Assembly (NCBI GenBank): GCA_017651245.1 | Contig: JAGCDQ010000012.1 | Location: forward strand, 1 to 64,000 | Source of the DNA: Bacteroidaceae bacterium | GTDB lineage: Bacteria; Bacteroidota; Bacteroidia; Bacteroidales; Bacteroidaceae | Reading direction: 5' to 3' | Length of the DNA stretch: 64,000 nucleotides | In this document: one piece after another, positions 1 to 6,350 of the stretch | How positions within the stretch are numbered: the stretch's first letter is position 1 | How the letters are laid out: each line of letters starts with the position of its first letter | Made by a program: the position numbers and the translations under genes | Notes under the pieces: generated by a model | What the model was told of the DNA's origin: nothing | The model's input: only the letters and a program-made list of their open reading frames with translations | Databases searched by the model: none

Positions 1-162
1 ATAGCCTTTCACTACGGGCTCGTGGTCTTCAACAACATGGATGTTCAGGTTAAAATCACCCGTAGCGGCATCCTTTTCCTGTTTGCCGACACAAGACGTG
101 AAGATTGTCATTCCAAACACATTCAGGCATAATGCCATCAAGATAAAAAATAACTTTTTCAT
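1..162 (-). CDS. Putative lipoprotein, N-terminal part (cut by window edge)
   Basis: The minus-strand frame opens with ATG at 160-162 and stays open to the window edge, giving 54 visible codons. It begins MKKLFFILMAL, continues through a hydrophobic stretch and reaches a cysteine in the context FTSC at about residue 24, which fits a type II (lipoprotein) signal peptide. The mature part starts VGKQEKDAATGDFNLN. The rest lies outside the window, so no function can be given. It is separated from the Crp-like gene by that gene's terminator. Confidence 0.6.
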   Translation of the reverse strand, partial: MKKLFFILMALCLNVFGMTIFTSCVGKQEKDAATGDFNLNIHVVEDHEPVVKGY

Positions 163-232
163 TGTTGTTTTGTTAAATGATTGTTTTGTCTTTATAGGTT
201 TTGCGCCTACAAAGTAACAAACAAATCACAAA

Positions 233-270
233 AAAACAACTCGGCGAAACCCGAAAAAAGGTCGCCGAGT
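233..270 (-). terminator. Intrinsic terminator of the Crp/Fnr gene
   Basis: Arms ACTCGGCGA (239-247) and TCGCCGAGT (262-270) form a perfect 9-bp stem. Read on the minus strand the stem is followed by GTTTTTTTG. It lies 34 nt past the stop codon of the regulator at 304. Confidence 0.8.
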
Positions 271-303
271 ATACAACTCTAAAACTAGTTTTATAAATTC
301 ATT

Positions 304-882
304 TTATTTCTTTCCCCCGAAGGTGATTCCCTTGCGTATTTTGCTCAGATAGATGGGGGTGATGTTGAGGAAAGAGGCAATATCTCGTAAGGAAAGGTGC
401 TCCACGATGCCCGGGCAGCGACGCATCAACAACTCGTAGCGTTCACGAGGGGTCGTGCGATGCAGGTCGAAATAACGGTCACTAAACTGGAAGAGAATAT
501 GCTCTCCGATGGTTGCACGCAACTCCATCGCCTTGATGTCCTGACTGAAAAACTGCAACAGCTTCTCACCTGTGATTCTCCGCACACGACTGGGCGTCAT
601 CGCCTCGATGGTGGCTTGTGCAGGGCGTCCGCTGAGACAAGCAGGATAGCTGCTCACTATCTCACTTTCGAACGAGAACCATGTGATGTGTTCCTTGTCA
701 TCACTACTGTCGTGCGTCACGTACTTGAAGCATCCCTCGGTGACAAACGCAAACCAACGAGCGGGGTCACCCTCCCGTTCCATCTGCTCTCCCTTTCGGT
801 AAGTGACCACCTCACCCTCCCGTTCGCAAAACTCCCGCAACCTCTGCAGGTCTATGCTATTAATCCCAAATTTCTGTTCCAT
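304..882 (-). CDS. Crp/Fnr-family transcriptional regulator
   Basis: The 192-residue protein has the usual family layout: an N-terminal cyclic-nucleotide-binding-like beta barrel (about residues 20-115, including RKGEQMEREGDPARWFAFVTEGCFKY) and a C-terminal winged helix-turn-helix (LSLRDIASFLNITPIYLSKIRKG, about 163-186). The arginine/serine phosphate-binding cassette of true cAMP receptors is not evident (LSGRPAQATIEAM), so cAMP binding is doubtful; many Bacteroidetes members of this family respond to unknown ligands. The start is the ATG at 880-882. It is transcribed alone, between the terminator of the upstream VapBC pair and its own terminator at 233-270. Its target genes cannot be inferred from the context. 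Confidence 0.85.
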   Translation of the reverse strand: MEQKFGINSIDLQRLREFCEREGEVVTYRKGEQMEREGDPARWFAFVTEGCFKYVTHDSSDDKEHITWFSFESEIVSSYPACLSGRPAQATIEAMTPSRVRRITGEKLLQFFSQDIKAMELRATIGEHILFQFSDRYFDLHRTTPRERYELLMRRCPGIVEHLSLRDIASFLNITPIYLSKIRKGITFGGKK

Positions 883-893
883 TCTCTATCAGA

Positions 894-927
894 ATAAAAA
901 ACGGATAGCCCCGTTCTTGTCTATCCG
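894..927 (-). terminator. Terminator of the VapBC-like pair
   Basis: Arms CGGATAG (902-908) and CTATCCG (921-927). On the minus strand the hairpin is followed by TTTTTT. It sits 14 nt after the toxin stop codon. Confidence 0.75.
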
Positions 928-940
928 CTCAATGTCGATA

Positions 941-1336
941 TTATTTCCAATTTTCAATCTCAATACCTTGCATTCGTTCAAAGTGTTTGAGATTGGAAGT
1001 AACAAGCGTTATCTTGTGATGTAAAGCTGTGGCACCAATCAGCAGGTCAAATTGATCCACTCGTTGACCTGTATGTTCAAGTGACTTGCGGATTTCACCG
1101 TATTCCTTGAATGAAGAATAAGCAGGAATGACACGAAAAAGACGCTGCACATTGTGAATGTCATCAAGCTTGCGCTTTTTGTCCTCAGCCTTTGCCAATC
1201 CAAAATAGAGTTCTGCCACAGTGATTTCCGAGATGTAGCAGTTTTTGGTGCCTACACGACGGAGGGTTTCGCGGACGCGACCCTCATTCCGAAACATGGA
1301 AATGCACGTACAAGTGTCAAGCAGATATTTTGCCAT
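941..1336 (-). CDS. vapC: PIN-domain ribonuclease toxin (VapC-like)
   Basis: A 131-residue single PIN domain, the normal VapC length. The acidic residues expected for Mg2+-dependent RNA cleavage are visible: Asp in YLLDTCTCI near the N-terminus, Glu in ITVAELYFGL (about residue 42), and Asp in QFDLLIGATAL (about residue 97), followed by TLVTSNLKHFERMQGIEIENW, the typical C-terminal strand. By family it should cleave RNA unless bound by the antitoxin encoded 6 nt upstream (1343-1591). The pair forms a two-gene operon with its own promoter and terminator. The precise RNA target is unknown. Confidence 0.85.
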   Translation of the reverse strand: MAKYLLDTCTCISMFRNEGRVRETLRRVGTKNCYISEITVAELYFGLAKAEDKKRKLDDIHNVQRLFRVIPAYSSFKEYGEIRKSLEHTGQRVDQFDLLIGATALHHKITLVTSNLKHFERMQGIEIENWK

Positions 1337-1342
1337 CGTCGT

Positions 1343-1591
1343 TTACCAAGTTTCTACAGTTCGTGTACTTTCAATATTCTCACTACGCAACATGTCGGCA
1401 TAGTCCTCTGTGCTCATGTCTCCGCCCCAGTCAGTAGAGAAGCAGGCGAAGATGTCCTTCGTCTCCACCTTGGGCGTGACTGCTTTCTTCATAGACTTGA
1501 CAAGCTTGGAAATCAAGTCAAGCTTATCTTCGCCAGGCAATGTGCCAAGCATGTCCATGTAAACATCGCTTACGTTAAGTGTTCCTACCAT
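1343..1591 (-). CDS. Antitoxin partner of the VapC-like toxin
   Basis: An 82-residue protein beginning MVGTLNVSDVYMDMLG. I chose the ATG at 1589-1591 because it follows the promoter at 1616-1647 by a short leader; a longer reading would start upstream of that promoter. The protein ends 6 nt before the toxin start, the usual antitoxin-toxin order. There is a leucine-rich helical middle (DKLDLISKLVKSMKKAV) and a C-terminal acidic/aromatic part (FSTDWGGDMSTEDYADMLR) that would be expected to occupy the PIN active site. No recognisable AbrB or MazE DNA-binding fold was identified by eye. Function is inferred from position. Confidence 0.65.
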   Translation of the reverse strand: MVGTLNVSDVYMDMLGTLPGEDKLDLISKLVKSMKKAVTPKVETKDIFACFSTDWGGDMSTEDYADMLRSENIESTRTVETW

Positions 1592-1615
1592 ACTTGCAAT
1601 AATGATTATTCGATG

Positions 1616-1647
1616 CAAAGATACTACATTTCTTTCGATATTACCAA
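1616..1647 (-). promoter_or_regulatory. Promoter of the VapBC-like operon
   Basis: On the minus strand TTG (1645-1647), a 21-nt spacer, then TATCTTTG (1616-1623), a match to the Bacteroidetes -33/-7 consensus. It lies about 25 nt upstream of the antitoxin ATG. Confidence 0.6.
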
Positions 1648-1681
1648 ATAAATACAAAGAAAAAAAGTTTGGGAAGGAGTA

Positions 1682-1722
1682 TAAAAACGCCTCCAACTCT
1701 GAAGATTAGGGGAGTGGAGGCG
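1682..1722 (-). terminator. Terminator after orphan antitoxin gene
   Basis: Arms CGCCTCCA (1688-1695) and TGGAGGCG (1715-1722), followed on the minus strand by TTTTTA. It separates the small gene at 1736-1990 from the VapBC-like operon. Confidence 0.75.
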
Positions 1723-1735
1723 TAAGGGGGGATTA

Positions 1736-1990
1736 TTATTGCCATAAAGGCTCATTCTCTATCTCCTTGATGAAGTCGTTCAGACTGTCGTATTTGCAAA
1801 TGCGACCCTGTTCCACATCGAGTCGCGCCTGCTCATAACCAGTGAGTTTCTTGCGACGTGGAACAGAAACCTTAGTGACACCACGAACCATAGAAATGGC
1901 TTTCTTGATGTCACGGAGCATGCTGATGTCCTCGAAATCGACAGTGAGCCTGCCTGGTTGCTGTGGAATTGCCGTGATTGCTGTTGCCAT
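1736..1990 (-). CDS. Orphan type II antitoxin-like protein
   Basis: An 84-residue protein starting MATAITAIPQQPGRLTVDFE. The shape (N-terminal beta segment, helix DISMLRDIKKAISMVRGV, basic turn VPRRKKLTG, then an acidic C-terminal helix) resembles Bacteroidetes antitoxins that precede RelE/ParE-type toxins. No toxin gene follows; a terminator lies 14 nt after its stop. It is either an orphan antitoxin left after loss of its toxin or a stand-alone DNA-binding protein. A good promoter match is at 2021-2049. The family assignment comes from general resemblance only. Confidence 0.5.
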   Translation of the reverse strand: MATAITAIPQQPGRLTVDFEDISMLRDIKKAISMVRGVTKVSVPRRKKLTGYEQARLDVEQGRICKYDSLNDFIKEIENEPLWQ

Positions 1991-2020
1991 AGCTATTTCC
2001 TTTCTTTATTGTTTCCGCTG

Positions 2021-2049
2021 CAAAGATACGATTTATTTTTCACAAACAA
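2021..2049 (-). promoter_or_regulatory. Promoter of orphan antitoxin gene
   Basis: On the minus strand TTG (2047-2049), 18 nt, then TATCTTTG (2021-2028). The spacer is slightly short of the usual 19-21 nt. Confidence 0.45.
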
Positions 2050-2060
2050 ACACTTTGAAC

Positions 2061-2090
2061 AAAAAAAGCAGGAGCCTTGTTTGCTCCTGC
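2061..2090 (-). terminator. Terminator at the end of the aromatic operon
   Basis: Arms GCAGGAGC (2068-2075) and GCTCCTGC (2083-2090), followed on the minus strand by TTTTTTT (2061-2067). It lies 80 nt past the tyrA stop, just after a remnant of another gene to which it may originally have belonged. Confidence 0.85.
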
Positions 2091-2094
2091 TGTC

Positions 2095-2160
2095 TTATTT
2101 CTCCTCTTTCTGATACACCCTCACGTAATCAATCTCGTATTTCATCGGGAAGGCTATGGT
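2095..2160 (-). pseudogene. C-terminal remnant of a GH16-like glycoside hydrolase
   Basis: Between the tyrA stop (2171) and the terminator, the minus strand reads TIAFPMKYEIDYVRVYQKEEK then TAA. The phrase IDYVRVYQ is the characteristic last beta strand of glycoside hydrolase family 16 beta-glucanases. Nothing else of such a gene is present; the upstream sequence goes straight into tyrA. I infer that a deletion or rearrangement fused the tyrA operon to the tail and terminator of a lost GH16 gene. The match is short, so chance cannot be ruled out. Confidence 0.4.
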
Positions 2161-2170
2161 CTTGGATGTA

Positions 2171-2944
2171 TTACTTGATGTTCTTGCGTATCTTTGTCAG
2201 GTACTGCTGCATGTGCTCCTCGTCGCGGGTGTCGATGATCTCGATGATTTCCTTCATCTCCTTGCGGATTTGCTCCACCTGTCCCTTGGTGTAGGGGTTG
2301 AAGAGGATTTCCCTGAGCAGCGTGTCGTCCTCGGAGAGCACGCCCTTGGCTATCTTCATGTGACGCTTGAAGGTGGTGCCGGGCGCATCCTGATGCTTCA
2401 TCACGGCTGCAAAGGCGAACGTGCTGATGAAGGGGATGGAGAGCGAGTATGCCACAGTCTGGTCGTGCTCCTCGAAGGTGTATTCGAAGATGTTGAGACC
2501 CAGACGAGAGTAGAGGTCCTTGAAGAAGCAGCGTCCCATGTAGTCGCCCTCGTTGATGATGATGGCGTTCTCGTCGCTCAGCTTGCCGAGGTTGGCAAAG
2601 GTGGGACCGAACATGGGGTGCGTGCTCACATAGTGGAAGCCGCTTGCCTCGTAGTACTCCTTGAAGCCTGTCTTCACCGACGAGATGTCGGAGAGGATGC
2701 ATGACTTGGGGAGGTGTGGAATCACCTGGTCGAACACTTGCAGAGTGTACTTGAGGCTGACGGCATTGATGACCAGTTCTGGCTCGAAGGCGTCAATCTC
2801 TTCCAACGATGTGAACCGCTGGGTGTTGTACATGAAGCGGAGTCGCTTGGGGTCGATGTCGTACACAGCCACCTCGTGGTCGAACGACAGCAGGTCGGTG
2901 AAGAACGACCCCATCTTGCCTGCGCCTAATATCAGTATCTTCAT
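2171..2944 (-). CDS. tyrA: Prephenate dehydrogenase (tyrosine branch)
   Basis: A 257-residue protein converting prephenate to 4-hydroxyphenylpyruvate with NAD(P)+. The Rossmann motif GAGKMGSFF lies at the very N-terminus, and the family motif HPMFGPTF around residue 110 contributes to the active site. I start at the ATG at 2942-2944 (MKILILGAG) because the alternative TTG 12 nt upstream adds only MKSF. It is the last gene of the pheA - aminotransferase - DAHPS/CM operon, 14 nt after the preceding gene, so tyrosine and phenylalanine branches share one transcript controlled by the leader at 6076-6303. No ACT domain is present, so feedback control by tyrosine at this enzyme is not apparent. Confidence 0.9.
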   Translation of the reverse strand: MKILILGAGKMGSFFTDLLSFDHEVAVYDIDPKRLRFMYNTQRFTSLEEIDAFEPELVINAVSLKYTLQVFDQVIPHLPKSCILSDISSVKTGFKEYYEASGFHYVSTHPMFGPTFANLGKLSDENAIIINEGDYMGRCFFKDLYSRLGLNIFEYTFEEHDQTVAYSLSIPFISTFAFAAVMKHQDAPGTTFKRHMKIAKGVLSEDDTLLREILFNPYTKGQVEQIRKEMKEIIEIIDTRDEEHMQQYLTKIRKNIK

Positions 2945-2958
2945 AAAACTTTTCAATT

Positions 2959-4023
2959 TTATTTATTGATGATTTCAATCTGCTGATGCACACTCTCCTC
3001 GTGGATGCTCTCGAAGACCTTTGCCACGAAGTCGGGGCTCATGCCGCAGAGAGAACCCTGCACGCCACGCTTTGACAGAATCTCGTTGTAGCGCACAGCC
3101 TGAAGCACGGTCATGTTGTGCTCCTTCTTGTAGTGACCAATCTCGCGGCACACTCTCATACGCTTGGCAAGGATGTCCATGAGTTGGTTGTCCAGTTCGT
3201 CAATCTGCTTGCGAAGGCTTGTCAAACCTTCGGTGGTTGTGTGCTCGTCGCGGATGATGAGCAGGGAGAGGATGTAGTCGAGCACCTCAGGAGTGACCTG
3301 CTGCTTGGCATCGCTCCATGCCTTGTCGGGATCGCAATGAGCCTCCACGATGAGTCCGTCGAAACCCAAGTCCATTGACTGCTGACAGAGTGGGGCAATC
3401 AGCTCGCGACGTCCACCGATGTGGGAAGGGTCGCTGATGATGGGGAGGTTTGGAATGCGACGATGCAGCTCGATAGGAATCTGCCACATGGGCGAGTTGC
3501 GGTAAATCTTCTGCTCGTAGCTGGAGAAACCGCGGTGGATGGCACCCATACGCTTCACGCCTGCCTGGTTGATACGCTCCAAAGCACCAATCCACAATTC
3601 GATGTCAGGATTCACAGGGTTCTTCACGAACACTGGCACGTCCACACCTTTCAGCGCATCAGCCAATGCCTGCACCGCGAAGGGGTTGGCAGTCGTGCGG
3701 GCGCCCACCCAGAGGATGTCCATGTCGTATTTCAATGCCAACTCCACGTGCTCAGGCGTTGCCACCTCGGTGGAGATAAGCATGTGCGTCTCTTCCTTCA
3801 CCTGCTTCATCCAAGGCAGCGCCTTCTCTCCGTGACCCTCAAAGCCTCCGGGTTTGGTGCGGGGTTTCCACACACCAGCACGGAAGTTGTGGCAACCTTT
3901 CATCGCCAGTTCACGGGCAGTTTGCATCACTTGCTCCTCAGTCTCAGCGGAGCATGGGCCGGCAATCACGAACGGACGTTCATTGTCGCTCGGCAAATTC
4001 AGGGGTTGTAAATCGAGTTCCAT
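2959..4023 (-). CDS. Bifunctional DAHP synthase / chorismate mutase
   Basis: A 354-residue fusion. The N-terminal part (about 1-260) is a class I DAHP synthase of the AroA-beta/KDO8PS-like type, with GPCSAE near residue 22, KPRTKPGGFEG, and SDPSHIGGRRE; it condenses PEP with erythrose 4-phosphate. The C-terminal part (about 265-350, LTSLRKQIDELDNQLMDILAKR onward) is an AroQ-type chorismate mutase helix bundle with the expected R, K and E residues; in such fusions this domain also acts as the allosteric sensor for prephenate or chorismate. The start ATG at 4021-4023 (MELDLQPL) is preferred over an upstream reading that overlaps the aminotransferase. This one protein feeds carbon into the pathway and commits chorismate to Phe/Tyr, fitting its place between pheA and tyrA. 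Confidence 0.93.
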   Translation of the reverse strand: MELDLQPLNLPSDNERPFVIAGPCSAETEEQVMQTARELAMKGCHNFRAGVWKPRTKPGGFEGHGEKALPWMKQVKEETHMLISTEVATPEHVELALKYDMDILWVGARTTANPFAVQALADALKGVDVPVFVKNPVNPDIELWIGALERINQAGVKRMGAIHRGFSSYEQKIYRNSPMWQIPIELHRRIPNLPIISDPSHIGGRRELIAPLCQQSMDLGFDGLIVEAHCDPDKAWSDAKQQVTPEVLDYILSLLIIRDEHTTTEGLTSLRKQIDELDNQLMDILAKRMRVCREIGHYKKEHNMTVLQAVRYNEILSKRGVQGSLCGMSPDFVAKVFESIHEESVHQQIEIINK

Positions 4024-4048
4024 ATTGTGATCTTGTTTTAGTTCTATA

Positions 4049-5218
4049 TTAGTTCTTGAATACTTCTTTAATTCTCTGCAAAGCCAATTGCATTTTTTCG
4101 TTTTTGGCACAGAGGCTAATGCGAATGTAGCGCTTGCCGTTGCTGCCGAAGATGAAGCCAGGAGTGATGAACACGCGGGCTTCGTGCAGCACCTTCTCCG
4201 TCAGGTCTTCCACATCGGCGATGCTGTCGGGGATGCGTCCCCAGAGGAACATACCTTGCTGTGTGGGGTCGAACGAGCATCCGAGGGTGGTCATGATCTC
4301 TTCGGCAATCTTGCGACGCGAAGCGTAAGTCTCGATGTTGGCGTTTGTGTGCCAAGCCTCCGAGTTCTCGTAAGCTTGTGCGGCAGCCAACTGCAGCGGA
4401 CGGAATGTGCCGGAATCGATGTTGCTCTTGATTTTCAGAATCCATTGCACGAAGGTGCTGTTCGTTGCCAGCATGCCCACACGCCATCCCGGCATGTTGT
4501 GGCTCTTCGACATAGAGTTGAATTCGATGCAGCAGTCTTTCGCTCCTGGCACTTGCAGGATGCTCAGGTGCTCGTCGCGGTTGAGGATGAAAGAGTAGGG
4601 GTTGTCGTTCACCACCACGATGTCGTGCTTCTTGGCGAATGCCACAATCTTCTCATACAACGCACGAGTGGCACGTCCACCAGTCGGCATGTTGGGATAG
4701 TTCGTCCACATGAGTTTCACGCCGCTCAAGTCCATCGCCTCCAACTGTTCGAAGTCGGGCTGCCAACCGTTGTTCTCCATCAGGTCGTAGTTCACAATCT
4801 GCTGACCGAGAATCTTGCTCAGCGATGTGTAGGTGGGATAGCCTGGATTGGGCACCAACACCTTGTCGCCAGGATTGCAAAGTGCCAATGTCACGTGCAG
4901 GATACCCTCCTTGCTGCCGATGAGTGGCTGAATCTCTGTGGCTGGATCGAGTTCCACGCCATACCAACGCTTGTAGAAATTGGCCATTGCCTTTCTCAGT
5001 TCGGGAATGCCGACTGTGGGCTGGTAGCCGTGCGCATCAGGACGGTGAGCGTTCTCACAGAGCACGTCGATGGTTTCAGGACTTGGTGGCATGTCGGGCG
5101 AACCGATGGCGAGCGAGATGATGTCCTTGCCCTCCGCGTTCAGCTTTGCCACCTCCTTGAGTTTTCTTGAAAAGTAGTATTCGCTTACGAGCGATAATCT
5201 GTCTGTTGGTTGTATCAT
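4049..5218 (-). CDS. Class I/II pyridoxal-phosphate aminotransferase
   Basis: A 389-residue fold-type I aminotransferase. The PLP-lysine lies in FNSMSKSHNMPGWRVGM (about residue 235), with WTNYPNMPTGG and VVVNDNPYSF upstream as the usual cofactor- and substrate-contacting loops, and the C-terminal arginine motif GKRYIRISLC. The family includes aspartate, LL-diaminopimelate and aromatic aminotransferases. In this operon the natural role is transamination of phenylpyruvate and 4-hydroxyphenylpyruvate to Phe and Tyr, or of prephenate to arogenate; sequence alone does not fix the substrate. The gene follows pheA by 5 nt. Confidence 0.87.
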   Translation of the reverse strand: MIQPTDRLSLVSEYYFSRKLKEVAKLNAEGKDIISLAIGSPDMPPSPETIDVLCENAHRPDAHGYQPTVGIPELRKAMANFYKRWYGVELDPATEIQPLIGSKEGILHVTLALCNPGDKVLVPNPGYPTYTSLSKILGQQIVNYDLMENNGWQPDFEQLEAMDLSGVKLMWTNYPNMPTGGRATRALYEKIVAFAKKHDIVVVNDNPYSFILNRDEHLSILQVPGAKDCCIEFNSMSKSHNMPGWRVGMLATNSTFVQWILKIKSNIDSGTFRPLQLAAAQAYENSEAWHTNANIETYASRRKIAEEIMTTLGCSFDPTQQGMFLWGRIPDSIADVEDLTEKVLHEARVFITPGFIFGSNGKRYIRISLCAKNEKMQLALQRIKEVFKN

Positions 5219-5223
5219 ATTTT

Positions 5224-6075
5224 TTAATTTTTCTCGATGGTGCTTTTTCCCTCCACATATTCACCCAACACTTTCAGTTGCTTGGTCAGCGGCCGTACGG
5301 CGTCGATGCTCTGACGGTAACGAGTGTAGTCGTCGTACATCACGTCGATGTAGAACATATATTCCCATTCTCGTCCGATGATGGGCAACGACTGAATCTT
5401 TGTGAGGTTGATCTTGTAGAAAGAGAAGATGCTCAATACTTGGGAGAGAGAGCCCTCGCTGTGGGGAAGGCTGAACACGATGCTTGCCTTGTTCGACTTG
5501 CTGGGCACACTCAATTCCTCTGCACGCCAAGGGTCTGCCACAATCAGGAAACGCGTGAAGTTGTGCTTGTTCGTCTCGATGCCCTCCTGCAGAATCTTCA
5601 TGCCGTATAGTGGGGCTGCGTACTTGGAGCAGATAGCGGCATGACCTCTCAGTCCGTTCTCGCTGATGTTCTTGGCAGAACCCGCCGTGTCGTCGGTCTC
5701 CACAATCTTGAACTGAGGATGCTGCTTCAGGAAGTTTCGGCATTGCATCAGCGCCACAGGGTGAGAGTTCACTTCCGTGATGTCCTCCCAATTGTCCTCG
5801 GGCAGACACATGATGCTGTGTGAGATGCGCAGTTTATGTTCGCCCACAATCTGCATGCCGCTGTCGCGCAACAGTTCGTAGTTGTGCAGCAACGAACCCG
5901 CGATGGTGTTCTCAATCGCCACCATGCCAATCACATTCGAGTCTTTCTTCATCTCCTCGAACACCTCTTCGAACGTGTCGCAGCAGATAAGTTCCACCTC
6001 CTCGCCTTCGAAGTAATAGTGGCTTGCCACGTCGTGGTAACTTCCCACCTCTCCTTGTATTGCAACTCTTTTCAT
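5224..6075 (-). CDS. pheA: Prephenate dehydratase with ACT domain
   Basis: A 283-residue monofunctional prephenate dehydratase producing phenylpyruvate. The catalytic region (about 1-180) starts VAIQGEVGSYHDVA and includes VIGMVAIENTIAGSL and the TDDTAGSAKN motif with the essential TRF (HNFTRFLIV). The ACT domain (about 195-270) carries EGSLSQVLSIF and KIQSLPIIGREWEY in place of the usual GAL(F/V) and ESRP Phe-binding motifs. I infer weaker or absent Phe feedback, which would make the transcription attenuator upstream more important. The ATG at 6073-6075 is chosen because the reading upstream of it runs through the attenuator terminator. It is the first structural gene of the operon. Confidence 0.92.
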   Translation of the reverse strand: MKRVAIQGEVGSYHDVASHYYFEGEEVELICCDTFEEVFEEMKKDSNVIGMVAIENTIAGSLLHNYELLRDSGMQIVGEHKLRISHSIMCLPEDNWEDITEVNSHPVALMQCRNFLKQHPQFKIVETDDTAGSAKNISENGLRGHAAICSKYAAPLYGMKILQEGIETNKHNFTRFLIVADPWRAEELSVPSKSNKASIVFSLPHSEGSLSQVLSIFSFYKINLTKIQSLPIIGREWEYMFYIDVMYDDYTRYRQSIDAVRPLTKQLKVLGEYVEGKSTIEKN

Positions 6076-6111
6076 ATTATATATAATGTATATTTGTTTG
6101 TCGTGCTCACT

Positions 6112-6139
6112 AAAAAGCCCCACTCATCTGAGCGGGGCT
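6112..6139 (-). terminator. Attenuator terminator in the pheA leader
   Basis: On the minus strand AGCCCCGCTC (6139-6130), loop AGAT, GAGTGGGGCT (6125-6116) forms a 10-bp stem with one G-T pair, followed directly by TTTT and A. It lies between the leader peptide gene and pheA (start 6075), so it would stop transcription before the operon. Its 5' arm can instead pair with 6190-6196 (see attenuator entry). Confidence 0.85.
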
Positions 6140-6196
6140 ATATTGTTTCACTATTGTTGTCACATTGTCTCAATTTGAACACATAACTACCCGCTC

Positions 6197-6253
6197 TTAC
6201 TCGTTGCCAAAGTAAAAGTAAAAATAGTAATATGTGTTAAACAATGATTTCAT
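6197..6253 (-). CDS. Aromatic leader peptide of the pheA operon
   Basis: A short frame, ATG at 6251-6253 to TAA at 6197-6199, encodes the 18-residue peptide MKSLFNTYYYFYFYFGNE. Five Tyr and four Phe make up half the residues, eight of them in one unbroken run of aromatic codons (residues 8-15). The ATG is preceded by AAGAAAG and lies about 14 nt downstream of the predicted transcription start. The peptide itself probably has no function; the codons act as the sensor of charged tRNA-Tyr and tRNA-Phe for the attenuator. It overlaps no other convincing coding sequence. Confidence 0.88.
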   Translation of the reverse strand: MKSLFNTYYYFYFYFGNE

Positions 6254-6272
6254 CTTTCTTTCAAATTCGCTG

Positions 6273-6303
6273 CAAAAGTACACACTTTTCCCGAAACCAC
6301 CAA
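6273..6303 (-). promoter_or_regulatory. Promoter of the leader/pheA operon
   Basis: On the minus strand TTG (6303-6301), exactly 20 nt, then TACTTTTG (6280-6273): a near-ideal Bacteroidetes sigma-A promoter. The predicted start of transcription falls near 6267, just before the leader ORF. Confidence 0.8.
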
Positions 6304-6350
6304 CACTTTTCAAGAAAAAATGCGATTTTAGAAGAAAAAAGTTGCCGACA

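Larger units (their letters stand above)
6076..6267 (-). promoter_or_regulatory. Phe/Tyr transcription attenuator upstream of pheA
   Basis: The approximately 190-nt leader holds, in order on the minus strand, an 18-codon Tyr/Phe-rich leader ORF, the segment GAGCGGG (6196-6190) immediately after its stop codon, and the terminator at 6112-6139. GAGCGGG is perfectly complementary to CCCGCTC (6136-6130), part of the terminator's 5' arm. The arrangement predicts that a ribosome finishing the leader ORF covers GAGCGGG and lets the terminator form, while a ribosome stalled on Tyr/Phe codons leaves it free to pair and prevent termination. This follows the established enteric phe/trp attenuation logic; the mechanism here is inferred from sequence. 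Confidence 0.8.

Noticed and set aside
1592-1696. A longer start for the VapC-partner antitoxin
   Set aside because: The extra residues would cross the predicted promoter at 1616-1647.
4088-5170. A 360-codon open frame on the plus strand
   Set aside because: It is antisense to the aminotransferase gene, has no recognisable motif, and exists because of codon bias of the real gene.
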